Assembly (NCBI RefSeq): GCF_913777625.1
Contig: NZ_CAJYTI010000026.1
Coordinates: 1 to 64,000, forward strand
DNA length: 64,000 nt
Direction of reading: 5' to 3'
From: an uncultured Sphingomonas sp.
Lineage (GTDB): Bacteria; Pseudomonadota; Alphaproteobacteria; Sphingomonadales; Sphingomonadaceae
The translations under genes were made by a program, and so were the position numbers. How positions within the stretch are numbered: the first letter of the stretch is position 1; each line of letters starts with the position of its first letter. The notes beneath the pieces were generated by a model that saw only the letters and a program-made list of their open reading frames with translations, was not told where the DNA came from and made no database searches. Positions 37,721 through 45,701 of this stretch are shown here, in pieces.

Positions 37721-37903
37721 GGGGGAAAAACCTCTACGCTGGTGAAACACACATCCCTGCAGCGGCCCGCGGCGACAGGCGGGCGGCTGGAGATGGGCGG
37801 GTAATGCACCGGCGTGGGACATGGTTGCGTCGTCCCGCAGCTTTCGCTGTCGAGTGTTGCACTGCGGCAACGGTTTCTGTCCCCCGGATGAACGGGCAGC
37901 GGC

Positions 37904-38569
37904 TCAGCTCTTGGGTTGTCCTTCGGGCGGGACCGGCGTCAGTTCGTAGAGGTCGACGCTGCCCGGCACCGGCCCCGGTACCGCCAGCCGCCAGCGAAAC
38001 GCCCCGAACCGCTCGACCATGCCGACGACGTCGCGCGCGCCGGGATTGCCGTAGCCGATGTCGTTCGCGCCCGCCTTGGCCTGGCGGGCGCCGAGGAACA
38101 CGTAGCGCCTGCCGTCCGGGAACACATAGCCGGCGACGATGTCCGTTCCGGTCTGCTTGGCGAGGCCCAGCGGCGCGTCGTCGGCCTCTTCGGACGCCGC
38201 CGAGATGAAGCAGAAGCCGGCGGGGCTCGGCTGCACCAGTGCGCGGCCGGCGGGACCGGGCTTCAGGTGCAGCGTGCGGCAGCGATAGGAACCGGGCGGC
38301 AGCGCCGGGTGCGGCTGCCCGGCATCGGGATCGAGGACGGCACCCTGCAGCTTGCGGACCGGCGCACGCAGGCCTTCATAGAGCTGCCGCCAGTCGTCGG
38401 GCAGGCTCTCCAGCCGCGGCAGGTCGGCTTCGGCGATGCGGGTCCGCCACAAGGGTGGCGGCGGCGCGGCCTCGACGATGGCGGTGGGATGCGCACCCGA
38501 GTCCGCGCTGCCGGCATGGCACGCGGCCATCACGGGCAAGACGAGCATCGCGCAGGCGAGCCGGTACAT
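37904..38569 (-). CDS. DUF4893 lipoprotein (copy 2)
   Basis: 221 residues from ATG 38569. Probable lipoprotein signal MYRLACAMLVLPVMAAC. Shares with copy 1 the order WRTRIAEADLPRLESL, LDPDAGQPHPALPPGSYRCRTLHL, and FGAFRWRLAVPGPVPGSVDLYEL near the end. No function known. It is not next to copy 1; about 4.2 kb of other genes lie between. Confidence 0.8.
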   Translation of the reverse strand: MYRLACAMLVLPVMAACHAGSADSGAHPTAIVEAAPPPPLWRTRIAEADLPRLESLPDDWRQLYEGLRAPVRKLQGAVLDPDAGQPHPALPPGSYRCRTLHLKPGPAGRALVQPSPAGFCFISAASEEADDAPLGLAKQTGTDIVAGYVFPDGRRYVFLGARQAKAGANDIGYGNPGARDVVGMVERFGAFRWRLAVPGPVPGSVDLYELTPVPPEGQPKS

Positions 38570-38806
38570 TGATGATGATCCCCTGTGATCCGGGCGCGCG
38601 GCCCTGCCGCTACGTCCCCGCACCAGATTTCGTAAAGGAAGATGAATGAAAAGTAAAAATTGCGGCGATCCGCGCCTGGATGCGGCGAAGCGAGCCGTGC
38701 ATGCCGTCCAGTTCCCGGCCGTCCCAGGGTTGCGCGCGCTTGCCCCTTGGAACAAGCACGGCAAAGGCCCATTACGCTGCGCAACGACACGGTGTGGAGA
38801 CTGGCT
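38570..38806. other. Intergenic region before sodC
   Basis: About 237 bp between divergent genes DUF4893 copy 2 and sodC. It must contain promoters for both. It is less GC-rich around 38630-38660 (AAAGTAAAAATTG). I see no strong motif. Confidence 0.35.
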
Positions 38807-39343
38807 ATGAAGGCTTGGGGATTCGCGGCGGGCGTGGCGGGCGCCGCGCTGCTGCTCGGCGGCTGCGCCACCAAGGCGCGCAACGATCGCTACATGGCCG
38901 GGCATTTCCGCGCCCAGGCCGAATTGCACGACGCGACCGGCAAGGTGGTGGGCACCGCCGTCGCCGAGCAGGTGGAAGGCACCATCCGCGTGCTGGTCGA
39001 CGTGACCGGGCTGACGCCGGGGCCCCACGGCGTGCATGTCCATACCGTCGGCACCTGCACACCCCCCGATTTCGCCAGTGCCGGCGGCCATTGGAACCCG
39101 GGTGCGACCAAGCACGGCAAGGAAAACCCGATGGGTCCGCATGCCGGCGACCTGCCGAACGTGAAGGTGGACGAGAAGGGGCACGGCCATGTCACCTTCA
39201 CGCTGAGCGGCGGCACCTTCGATCAGCTGATGGACCAGGACGGCGCGGCGCTCGTCGTCCATGCCGGCGAGGACGACTACAAGACCGATCCGGCTGGCAA
39301 CAGCGGCGGCCGGATCGCCTGTGGCGTGTTCCAGACCGCCTGA
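38807..39343 (+). CDS. sodC: Cu/Zn superoxide dismutase lipoprotein
   Basis: 178 residues from ATG 38807. Lipoprotein signal with lipobox LLLGGC, so anchored in the periplasm. Copper/zinc ligands: HVHTVGTC, GGHWNP, HAGDLPN and HAGEDDY; the disulfide cysteines are in VGTC and IACGVF. Converts superoxide to peroxide and oxygen outside the cytoplasm. The track ORF to 38660 is an extension. Confidence 0.94.
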   Translation: MKAWGFAAGVAGAALLLGGCATKARNDRYMAGHFRAQAELHDATGKVVGTAVAEQVEGTIRVLVDVTGLTPGPHGVHVHTVGTCTPPDFASAGGHWNPGATKHGKENPMGPHAGDLPNVKVDEKGHGHVTFTLSGGTFDQLMDQDGAALVVHAGEDDYKTDPAGNSGGRIACGVFQTA

Positions 39344-39354
39344 CGGCGGTTTCA

Positions 39355-39405
39355 GGCTGCGGGCCCACCGGATCGGCAACTAGCCCCATCCGGTGGGACG
39401 CAGCC
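39355..39405. terminator. Long stem-loop after sodC
   Basis: GGCTGCG-gg-CCCACCGGAT pairs with ATCCGGTGGG-a-CGCAGCC, a 17-bp stem with a small bulge and a 14-base loop, starting 11 bp after the sodC stop. No T-run follows, so it could be a terminator or a 3'-end stabiliser. Confidence 0.45.
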
Positions 39406-39459
39406 GTTGCCAGCGCGGTGCGGACGGCGTACCCGTTTTACGAAAGGAGCGCGCGTACG

Positions 39460-39930
39460 ATGGCCGAACCGGCATTCCTGTTCGTCTGCCTGGGCAATAT
39501 CTGCCGCTCGCCGCTGGCCGAGGCGGCGTTCCGTGCGGCGGCGGACGCCGCCGGGATCTCGGTGATCGCCGACTCGGCCGGCACCGGCGGCTGGCATGCC
39601 GGCGAGAAGCCCGATCGGCGCTCGATCGCGGTGGCGGCGCAGCACGGCATCGACATTTCGGGCCAGCGCGCGCGGCAGGTGACGCGCGACGATTTCGACC
39701 GCTTCGACCACATCCTCGCGCTCGATCCGCAGAATCTCGCCGATCTGCGCCGCATCGCGCCGGCCAACGGCCGCGCCCGGCTGCGGCTGCTGCTCGATGC
39801 GGTGCCCGGCTGGGAAGGCCGCGCGGTCGACGACCCCTATTATGGCGGCCCCGAAGGCTTCGACCGCACCTGGGACGAAGTGCGCGCCGCCGCCGACCGG
39901 CTGGTCCAGGAACTCGTACAGACCCGTTGA
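39460..39930 (+). CDS. Low-molecular-weight protein-tyrosine phosphatase
   Basis: 156 residues from ATG 39460. Active-site loop CLGNICRSPLAEA with Cys10 (CX5R), and the general-acid Asp in VDDPYYGG. Removes phosphate from tyrosine. Often linked to polysaccharide export kinases in other bacteria, but none is visible here. RBS AAAGGAG lies before the start. Confidence 0.92.
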   Translation: MAEPAFLFVCLGNICRSPLAEAAFRAAADAAGISVIADSAGTGGWHAGEKPDRRSIAVAAQHGIDISGQRARQVTRDDFDRFDHILALDPQNLADLRRIAPANGRARLRLLLDAVPGWEGRAVDDPYYGGPEGFDRTWDEVRAAADRLVQELVQTR

Positions 39931-39951
39931 ACGAACCAGAGGAGAGGAACC

Positions 39952-41079
39952 ATGGCCCTTAGCGGACGCGAACTGCGCTCGACGCTCACCGAAGACGGCA
40001 CGCTGCGGCTGTCGCTGGAGCAGGTCGACTATGCCGATCCCGCCCCGGACGAGGTGACCGTCCGCATCGAGGCGGCGCCGATCAACCCCAGCGATCTGGG
40101 CCTGCTGCTCGGCCCGGCGCAGGTGGACACGCTGCGCGCGGAAGGCACGGCGGACGCGCCGGTGCTGGCCTTCGATGTGCCCAAGGGGCGGCTGGCGAGC
40201 ATGAAGGCGCGGCTCGGCCAGTCGATGCCGGTCGGCAACGAGGGCGCGGGCACGGTGGTCGCCGCCGGTGCCGAGGCGCAGGGCCTGCTCGGCAAGCGCG
40301 TCGCGATGATCGGCGGCGCGATGTTCGCCGACTATCGCACGCTCAAGGCGCGCGACGTGGTGCCGCTGCCCGAGGGCACCAGCGCGGCCGCAGGGGCGGC
40401 GATCTTCGTCAACCCGATGACCGCGCTCGGCTTTGTCGAGACGATGAAGCGCGAGGGCCACAGCGCGATCGTCCACACCGCCGCCGCTTCGAACCTCGGC
40501 CAGATGCTGCAGAAGATCTGCCTCGCCGACGGCATCCCGCTGGTCAACATCGTCCGCTCCGAGGAACAGGCGGCGATCCTGAAGGGCATCGGCGCCACCC
40601 ATGTGGTCAACAGCCGCGACGAGGATTTTCGTGCCCGGCTGACCGATGCGGTAGCAGAAACCGGCGCGACGATCGCCTTCGATGCGATCGGCGGAGGCAC
40701 GCTCGGCAGCGACGTCCTGCAGGCGATGGAAGCGGCCGCCGTGCGCCGGATGACCGAATATAGCCGCTATGGCTCCGATCAGTTCAAGCAGCTCTATATC
40801 TACGGCGCGCTCGATCTGGCGCCGACCACGCTCAACCGGCTGTCCTTCGGCTTCCAGTGGAGTGTGTCGGGCTGGCTGCTGCTGCCGTTCTTCCGCAAGG
40901 CCGGGATGGAGACGCTGGCGGCGATGCGCGCGCGTGTTCTGGCCGAGCTGACCACGACGTTCGCCAGCCGCTACACCCGCACGATCGGACTTTCCGAAGC
41001 GCTGAACGCCGATGTGTTGCGGGCATATGAACGCAAGGCGACCGGAGAGAAATTCCTGATCGATCCGGGGCTTGGCTGA
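39952..41079 (+). CDS. Zinc-free MDR-family dehydrogenase/quinone-reductase-like protein
   Basis: 375 residues, medium-chain dehydrogenase fold. N-terminal GroES-like half (IEAAPINPSDLGLLLG, VGNEGAGTVVAAG), then a Rossmann half (AIVHTAAASNLGQMLQKIC, GATHVVNSRDE). The catalytic-zinc Cys/His set is not apparent. Probably uses NADPH to reduce a carbonyl or quinone. It follows the phosphatase gene after 21 bp with AGGAGAGG, likely the same transcript. Substrate unknown. Confidence 0.82.
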   Translation: MALSGRELRSTLTEDGTLRLSLEQVDYADPAPDEVTVRIEAAPINPSDLGLLLGPAQVDTLRAEGTADAPVLAFDVPKGRLASMKARLGQSMPVGNEGAGTVVAAGAEAQGLLGKRVAMIGGAMFADYRTLKARDVVPLPEGTSAAAGAAIFVNPMTALGFVETMKREGHSAIVHTAAASNLGQMLQKICLADGIPLVNIVRSEEQAAILKGIGATHVVNSRDEDFRARLTDAVAETGATIAFDAIGGGTLGSDVLQAMEAAAVRRMTEYSRYGSDQFKQLYIYGALDLAPTTLNRLSFGFQWSVSGWLLLPFFRKAGMETLAAMRARVLAELTTTFASRYTRTIGLSEALNADVLRAYERKATGEKFLIDPGLG

Positions 41080-41214
41080 GTCATCCGGGGCGGCTGCGTA
41101 CCAATACCGATGGCCGTTCGACCATATTGTTTCCATAATTTGTCAAAATGGACCAATCGTTCTCACGTCGTCCTACAATGCGCTTGGGTGAGCTAAGAGG
41201 GCGGAAGACGCTAC

Positions 41215-41248
41215 TGCGTCGTTGCGCCCCGCACTGAGGGACGACGCA
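41215..41248. promoter_or_regulatory. Inverted repeat abutting chemoreceptor start
   Basis: TGCGTCGT (41215-41222) and ACGACGCA (41241-41248) are perfect arms around an 18-base loop that holds GAGGG, the likely ribosome site, and the ATG follows directly at 41249. In RNA this hairpin could control access to the start. Speculative, but the pairing is exact. Confidence 0.5.
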
Positions 41249-42634
41249 ATGCTGCATTGGTTTGAAGTAAAGGCTCCTATTCGTGAGAAGCTGAAAGTTG
41301 CCTTTGGGGCGATGCTCGGGATCATGACCGTTCTGGCGGTTCTGAACCTGGTGCTGCCGCATTGGGTGATGCTCGGGCTGAACGTGTTGGTGATCGCGGT
41401 TGCCTTCGGGGTCACCCGGATGTTCCGGCGCATGATCGCCGACCCCTATGTCGCGACCGTCGTGCGCATGGAGGGGCTCGCCGCCGGGGATCTCCAGGCG
41501 CCGATCGCCCATACCGACTATGAGGACTGTGTCGGTCGCATTTCGCGCGCGATGCTCGTGTTCCGCGATGCCGCCGTCGCCCAGAAGGAAGCGGCAGAGC
41601 AGCAGGCGGAGGTGGTGCGCGAGCTCGGCCAGTCGCTGGAGCGGCTTGCCCGCGGTGACCTCACCGCCGACGTGACGGCCGACTTCGCCGGCACCAACGC
41701 CGTGCTCAAGACCAATTTCAACGAGGCCCTGGCCGCGCTGCGCGAGCTCGTCCGCTCGGTCACCCTGTCGGCCGAGACGATCAGCACCGGCTCGCGCGAG
41801 ATCGCCAGCGCCTCGGAAGATCTGTCCCGCCGTACCGAGAGCGCGGCGGCAAGCCTGCAGCAGACCGTGCACTCGATCAGCGAGATGGACCAGCGCCTGC
41901 GCAGCACCGCCGGCAGCGCCAGCCAGACCGTGTCGCGCGCCGACGGCGCGATCGCCTCGGTCCAGGCGGGCCGCGACGTCGCCGACGAGGCCGTCTCCGC
42001 GATGGGCCGGGTTTCGGAAAGCGCCAAGGGCATCGACGCGGTCATCGAAGGCCTCGACAAGATCGCCTTCCAGACCCGCGTTCTCGCGATGAACGCCGCC
42101 GTCGAGGCGGGCCGGGCCGGAGAAGCCGGGCGTGGCTTCGCCGTGGTCGCCGATCTGGTGTCCGCGCTGGCGATGCGTGCCGAGGAAGAGGCCGGCCGCG
42201 CCCGCGACCAGCTGACCACCACCCAGGCCGACGTTACCGCCGCCGTGGGGATGGTGCAGCGCGTCGACGAAGCCTTTGCCGCGATCGCCACCGATGTGCG
42301 CGAAGTGCACGACCTGCTCGGCAACATGGCGACGGCCAACCAGGCCCAGGCCTCGTCGATCGGCGAGATCAGCACTGCGGTGACCGTGATGGACCAGGCG
42401 ACCCAGCAGAATGCCGCGATGGTCGAGCAGACCTCGGCCGCCGCGCGCAACCTCAGTGGCGAGGTCGAGGCGCTCAAGCGTCAGGCCCAGGCCTTCACCG
42501 TCGATGGTGGCCACAATGCACGGATGAGCCTGCCGCTGCGCCGCCCGGACTTCTCCACCCGCCCGTCGGCGACGCCGCGTGCGCGGCCCGCACCGGCGCC
42601 GGCCATGGCGGACGGGGACTGGGCGTCGTTCTGA
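41249..42634 (+). CDS. Methyl-accepting chemotaxis protein without periplasmic domain
   Basis: 461 residues from ATG 41249. Two membrane helices (about 20-38 and 40-60) separated by a couple of residues, so no outside sensor domain. Two HAMP-like segments follow (residues 70-100 and 130-160). Signalling tip GLDKIAFQTRVLAMNAAVEAG is close to the MCP consensus but has R where the usual N lies. C-terminus DWASF matches the xWxxF tether for CheR/CheB. It should sense a cytoplasmic or membrane signal. No other che genes are near. Confidence 0.9.
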   Translation: MLHWFEVKAPIREKLKVAFGAMLGIMTVLAVLNLVLPHWVMLGLNVLVIAVAFGVTRMFRRMIADPYVATVVRMEGLAAGDLQAPIAHTDYEDCVGRISRAMLVFRDAAVAQKEAAEQQAEVVRELGQSLERLARGDLTADVTADFAGTNAVLKTNFNEALAALRELVRSVTLSAETISTGSREIASASEDLSRRTESAAASLQQTVHSISEMDQRLRSTAGSASQTVSRADGAIASVQAGRDVADEAVSAMGRVSESAKGIDAVIEGLDKIAFQTRVLAMNAAVEAGRAGEAGRGFAVVADLVSALAMRAEEEAGRARDQLTTTQADVTAAVGMVQRVDEAFAAIATDVREVHDLLGNMATANQAQASSIGEISTAVTVMDQATQQNAAMVEQTSAAARNLSGEVEALKRQAQAFTVDGGHNARMSLPLRRPDFSTRPSATPRARPAPAPAMADGDWASF

Positions 42635-42649
42635 CGACGCCCAACCGCT

Positions 42650-43120
42650 TCACCCCGCGGCGCCGGCATGCGCCTGAAAGCGCTCGCGGCTCGACAGCAG
42701 CGTCCCCACCGGCTCGGCGATCGGCGCGAACATGCCGAGGCCGAGCCGCTGGCCGGGCAGGTTGACGTACACCGCCTCGATGCCGCGGGCGCTATAGGCC
42801 TCGTGCCAGAAGCCGGCGCCCTGCGGGTCCTTGAGAAAGTCGCGCCACCAATGGCTGTGCGGCGCGCTGCGGGTGAAGGCCTCGAGGCTGGGCAGGTCGC
42901 GCCAATATTGGCGGAAGCCGACATGGTTCCAGCCGAACAGCATGCCGTCCTCTGCCAGCAGCCCGTCGGGCGGGTCCTTGCGGATATCGGCCAGGCCCTT
43001 GCCGATGCGCATCATCGCCGGCAGCGCGCGCAGCCGGCGCAGCTTGAAGCCCAGAATAACGACGATCAGTTCGGGATAGGCAGCGAGATCGACCGTCTCG
43101 CGGCGCGGTTTGGCTTGCAT
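42650..43120 (-). CDS. DUF4188 family protein (monooxygenase-like)
   Basis: 156 residues. ELIVVILGFKLRRLRALPAM and FRQYWRDLPSLEAFTRSAPHSHWWRDF are hallmarks of the DUF4188 group, ferredoxin-like fold with similarity to small monooxygenases. RBS AAGGAGA upstream. It is divergent from a TetR regulator over a 56-bp gap with two palindromes, so is probably its target. Function unknown. Confidence 0.82.
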   Translation of the reverse strand: MQAKPRRETVDLAAYPELIVVILGFKLRRLRALPAMMRIGKGLADIRKDPPDGLLAEDGMLFGWNHVGFRQYWRDLPSLEAFTRSAPHSHWWRDFLKDPQGAGFWHEAYSARGIEAVYVNLPGQRLGLGMFAPIAEPVGTLLSSRERFQAHAGAAG

Positions 43121-43133
43121 GGCGAGTCTCCTT

Positions 43134-43148
43134 GTTTACACTGTACAC
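43134..43148. promoter_or_regulatory. Possible operator 1, TetR/DUF4188 divergon
   Basis: GTTTACACTGTACAC has half-sites GTTTAC and GTACAC (two mismatches from a perfect palindrome). It lies just upstream of the DUF4188 ribosome site. Together with operator 2 it forms a perfect 11-bp outer inverted repeat (CTTGTTTACAC ... GTGTAAACAAG). Confidence 0.6.
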
Positions 43149-43158
43149 GTTAGGTCAA

Positions 43159-43173
43159 GTTTACGGTGTAAAC
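43159..43173. promoter_or_regulatory. Probable operator 2, TetR autoregulation site
   Basis: GTTTAC-GGT-GTAAAC is a perfect 15-bp palindrome, typical TetR-family operator size, ending 3 bp before the TetR gene ATG at 43177. Binding here would block transcription into the tetR gene and, with operator 1, of DUF4188. Confidence 0.7.
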
Positions 43174-43176
43174 AAG

Positions 43177-43737
43177 ATGGAAGTTGCAGAGGGCGGTTTG
43201 CGCCCGCGATTGGTCGAGGCGGCGATCGCGCTGCTGGACCGCGAGGGCGAGGGCGGCATGACGCTGCGCGCGCTCGCCAAGGCGACCGGCGTATCGGCGA
43301 TGGCGCCCTATCGGCACTTTCCGGACAAGGCGGCGCTGCTGGGCGCGGTGGCCGAGGCGGGGTTCGCCGAACTGGCCGCCGCCCTTGCCGAGGCGGATCG
43401 GACGACGCCGGACAAGGCGGCGCTGGTCGCGCAGGGGCTGGCCTATTTCCGCTTCGCCCAGGCCCGGCCGGCGCTGTTCCGCCTGATGTTCGGCGGAACG
43501 CCGGTGTGCGATGCGCCGCCCAAGCAATATGGCGAGGCCTTCGGCATCCTGTCGCGGCGGGTTGCCAGCCTGGCGGCGGGCGACCCGGGCCCGGCGACCC
43601 TGGCGGCCTGGGGCGTGGTACACGGCCTCGCCACCCTGGCGCTCGACGGCAAGCTGCCGGCAGAGGACGGTGTCGTCACCGCCGCGGTGGGGCTGGTCGC
43701 CGACGGGATCGCCGGCGCTCAGCCGCGCAAGGGATAG
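43177..43737 (+). CDS. TetR family transcriptional regulator with WHG domain
   Basis: 186 residues from ATG 43177. N-terminal HTH (LRALAKATGVSAMAPYRHFPDKAALL) and C-terminal WHG-type domain (AAWGVVHGLATLAL). The track start, a TTG at 43132, would run through the palindromes. The gene overlaps the convergent thpR by 19 bp. Probably represses the divergent DUF4188 gene. Ligand unknown. Confidence 0.88.
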   Translation: MEVAEGGLRPRLVEAAIALLDREGEGGMTLRALAKATGVSAMAPYRHFPDKAALLGAVAEAGFAELAAALAEADRTTPDKAALVAQGLAYFRFAQARPALFRLMFGGTPVCDAPPKQYGEAFGILSRRVASLAAGDPGPATLAAWGVVHGLATLALDGKLPAEDGVVTAAVGLVADGIAGAQPRKG

Positions 43738-44255
43738 CGCTCGATCGCTTCATAGCTGGCGCCATCGCGGCCGAGATGGCTTTCGAACAGCAGGAAATTG
43801 TCGACCGCGAAGGGGGCGCTGGCGAGCCCGGCATGGGCTTCGAGGAAGCGGGCATTGGTGCCGGCCGCCACGTTCATGCGGGCAAGGGTGATGTGCGGCA
43901 GATAGGCGCGGCGTTCGGGGGCGAGGCCGATCCGTACCAGCGCCTGGTCGATCTTCTGGTGGAGCTGGGTCACCGCCTCCTGGGGGCGCAGGCCGGCCCA
44001 GACCGCGTTGGGGCGGCCGCGGGAGTCGAATTCGCCGACGCCGGCGATCGCCACCTCGAAGGGCGCGAAGCGGACGCTGCCGAGCGCGACCGCGATATCC
44101 TCCGCCACCGGCCGTTCCACCTCGCCGATATAGCGCAAGGTGCAGTGGAGCTGGTCGTCGCGCTGCCAGCGCGCGCCGGCAATGCCCCCGGCCAGCGCCA
44201 GCAGCGGGGCGCGAATGGCGGCGGGCGGGCGGAAGCCGACGAACAGACGATGCAT
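43719..44255 (-). CDS. thpR: RNA 2',3'-cyclic phosphodiesterase
   Basis: 178 residues of the 2H phosphoesterase superfamily with two HxT motifs, HCTLRYIG (about residue 37) and HITLAR (about 121). Start MHRLFVGFRPP is typical. Members open 2',3'-cyclic phosphate ends of RNA and can ligate tRNA halves. Its 3' end overlaps the tetR 3' end by 19 bp. Confidence 0.9.
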   Translation of the reverse strand: MHRLFVGFRPPAAIRAPLLALAGGIAGARWQRDDQLHCTLRYIGEVERPVAEDIAVALGSVRFAPFEVAIAGVGEFDSRGRPNAVWAGLRPQEAVTQLHQKIDQALVRIGLAPERRAYLPHITLARMNVAAGTNARFLEAHAGLASAPFAVDNFLLFESHLGRDGASYEAIERYPLRG

Positions 44256-44415
44256 CCCGTTCCTCTAGCGAATGGCCCAATCGGTTCAAAGGGTGCGCGA
44301 AGTTGATCTGGGCTCTGTATCGAAACGTTGCTAGACCGGGTTTCGCTTGAAAAGGCCCGCTCCGGGGCCGATATTCCAGCCATCCGGCATCGCGCCGGTC
44401 AAAGGAGTTTTTCGA

Positions 44416-45183
44416 ATGGCTAACTGGTCCGATCCCCGCACGAGCGAGTCGCCCTTCGCGACCGTGAGTGCACGCGCCGCGGCGCATGACGCGGGGCTCC
44501 GGTCGTACATGCTGTCGGTCTACAACTACATGCTCTCCGGCGTGCTGCTGACCGGCATCGTCGCGCTGGCGTTCGGCAAGGTCGCATCGTTGCAGGCGCT
44601 GCTGTTCCAGGTGGTGGAAACCGCCCGCGGCCTGTCGCTGCAGCCGACGCTGCTCGGCTGGGTCGTGATGATCTCGCCGCTGGCGATCGTGTTCGCGATG
44701 AGCTTCGGCCAGAGCCGCATGTCGGAGGGCACGCTGAAGGCGCTGTTCTTCGCCTATGCCGGCCTGCTGGGCGCGTCGCTGTCGACGATTTTCATCACCT
44801 ATACCGATCTGTCGATCGCGCAGGTGTTCTTCGGCACCGCCGCGGGCTTCGGTGCGCTGAGCCTCTATGGCTACACCACCAAGAAGGACCTGTCGGGCTT
44901 CGGCACTTTCCTGCTCATCGGCCTGGTGGGCATCCTGGTGGCGTCGATCGTCAACATCTTCCTGCAGTCGGGCACGATGAGCCTGGTGATCAGCGCCGTC
45001 GGCGTGCTGATCTTCGCGGGCCTCACCGCCTACGACACGCAGAAGATCAAGAGCATCTACAGCTATGTCGCGGGCACCCGCGAGCAGGGCAAGGTCGCGA
45101 TCATGGGGGCGCTGAACCTCTATCTCGACTTCATCAACATGTTCCTGTTCCTGCTGCGCCTGTTCGGCAGCTCGCGCGACTGA
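44416..45183 (+). CDS. Bax inhibitor-1 / YccA family membrane protein
   Basis: 255 residues from ATG 44416 (MANWSDPRTSE) with AAAGGAG upstream. Seven hydrophobic segments and the family motifs GYTTKKDLSGFGTFL, GLTAYDTQKIK and ALNLYLDFINMFLFLLRL. Inner-membrane channel-like protein of uncertain bacterial role. A clear terminator follows. Confidence 0.92.
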   Translation: MANWSDPRTSESPFATVSARAAAHDAGLRSYMLSVYNYMLSGVLLTGIVALAFGKVASLQALLFQVVETARGLSLQPTLLGWVVMISPLAIVFAMSFGQSRMSEGTLKALFFAYAGLLGASLSTIFITYTDLSIAQVFFGTAAGFGALSLYGYTTKKDLSGFGTFLLIGLVGILVASIVNIFLQSGTMSLVISAVGVLIFAGLTAYDTQKIKSIYSYVAGTREQGKVAIMGALNLYLDFINMFLFLLRLFGSSRD

Positions 45184-45210
45184 TCTTCCGCGCGAAGCGA
45201 AGCAACCAGA

Positions 45211-45244
45211 GCCCGGTGGAGCGATCCGCCGGGCCTTTTGTTTT
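45211..45244 (+). terminator. Rho-independent terminator after Bax-inhibitor gene
   Basis: GCCCGGTGGA-GCGA-TCCGCCGGGC stem followed by CTTTTGTTTT. A standard hairpin plus T-run 27 bp after the stop. Confidence 0.85.
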
Positions 45245-45321
45245 GCGCGGGTTGCACGGGGCGACGGAACGCGACTCCCGCCATGTCCGTTTAATCGCGG
45301 TAACGCACAGGAGAGTGCAGC

Positions 45322-45690
45322 ATGACCAGCAATCCCCTCGACCCCGCGATGGACCGGATGTCGGTCGCTCCGGATCCCCGGGCCGACGACGATGCCGCCA
45401 AGGGCCCCGTCCACTCCGCCGATGCCGGCACCGATGGTTCGATCGAGGAGCGTCTTGCCCGCGATCCGGCGAGCAAGGATGCGCGTCTCGATCGCGCGCT
45501 GGACGAGTCGATGGACGCCTCGGATCCGCCCGCCTCGACCCAGCCGATCCACAACCACCAGATCCCCGAAAGTTCGGGCTATGACGCCAAGGCCGAGGCC
45601 GAACGCGCCGAACGACAGCATGCCGAAGCCGAGGACAAGCCCGATCGCGGGCTGGTCGACAAGGCGCTCCACAAGCTCGGCCTCGACTGA
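45322..45690 (+). CDS. Small disordered acidic protein
   Basis: 122 residues with AGGAGAG before ATG 45322. Rich in Asp, Glu, Ala and Pro, no hydrophobic segment; short conserved-looking ends GLVDKALHKLGLD and ERLARDPASKDARLDRALDES. No recognised domain. Just 11 bp before the CDF gene, so probably co-transcribed. Function unknown. Confidence 0.65.
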   Translation: MTSNPLDPAMDRMSVAPDPRADDDAAKGPVHSADAGTDGSIEERLARDPASKDARLDRALDESMDASDPPASTQPIHNHQIPESSGYDAKAEAERAERQHAEAEDKPDRGLVDKALHKLGLD

Positions 45691-45701
45691 GGCAGGCCCG
45701 G

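Noticed and set aside
39388-39459. Search for a riboswitch between sodC and the phosphatase gene
   Set aside because: Only the long stem-loop is visible; no known riboswitch core recognised.
43132-43176. TTG start at 43132 for the tetR gene
   Set aside because: Would translate through both palindromes; ATG 43177 gives the standard TetR N-terminus.
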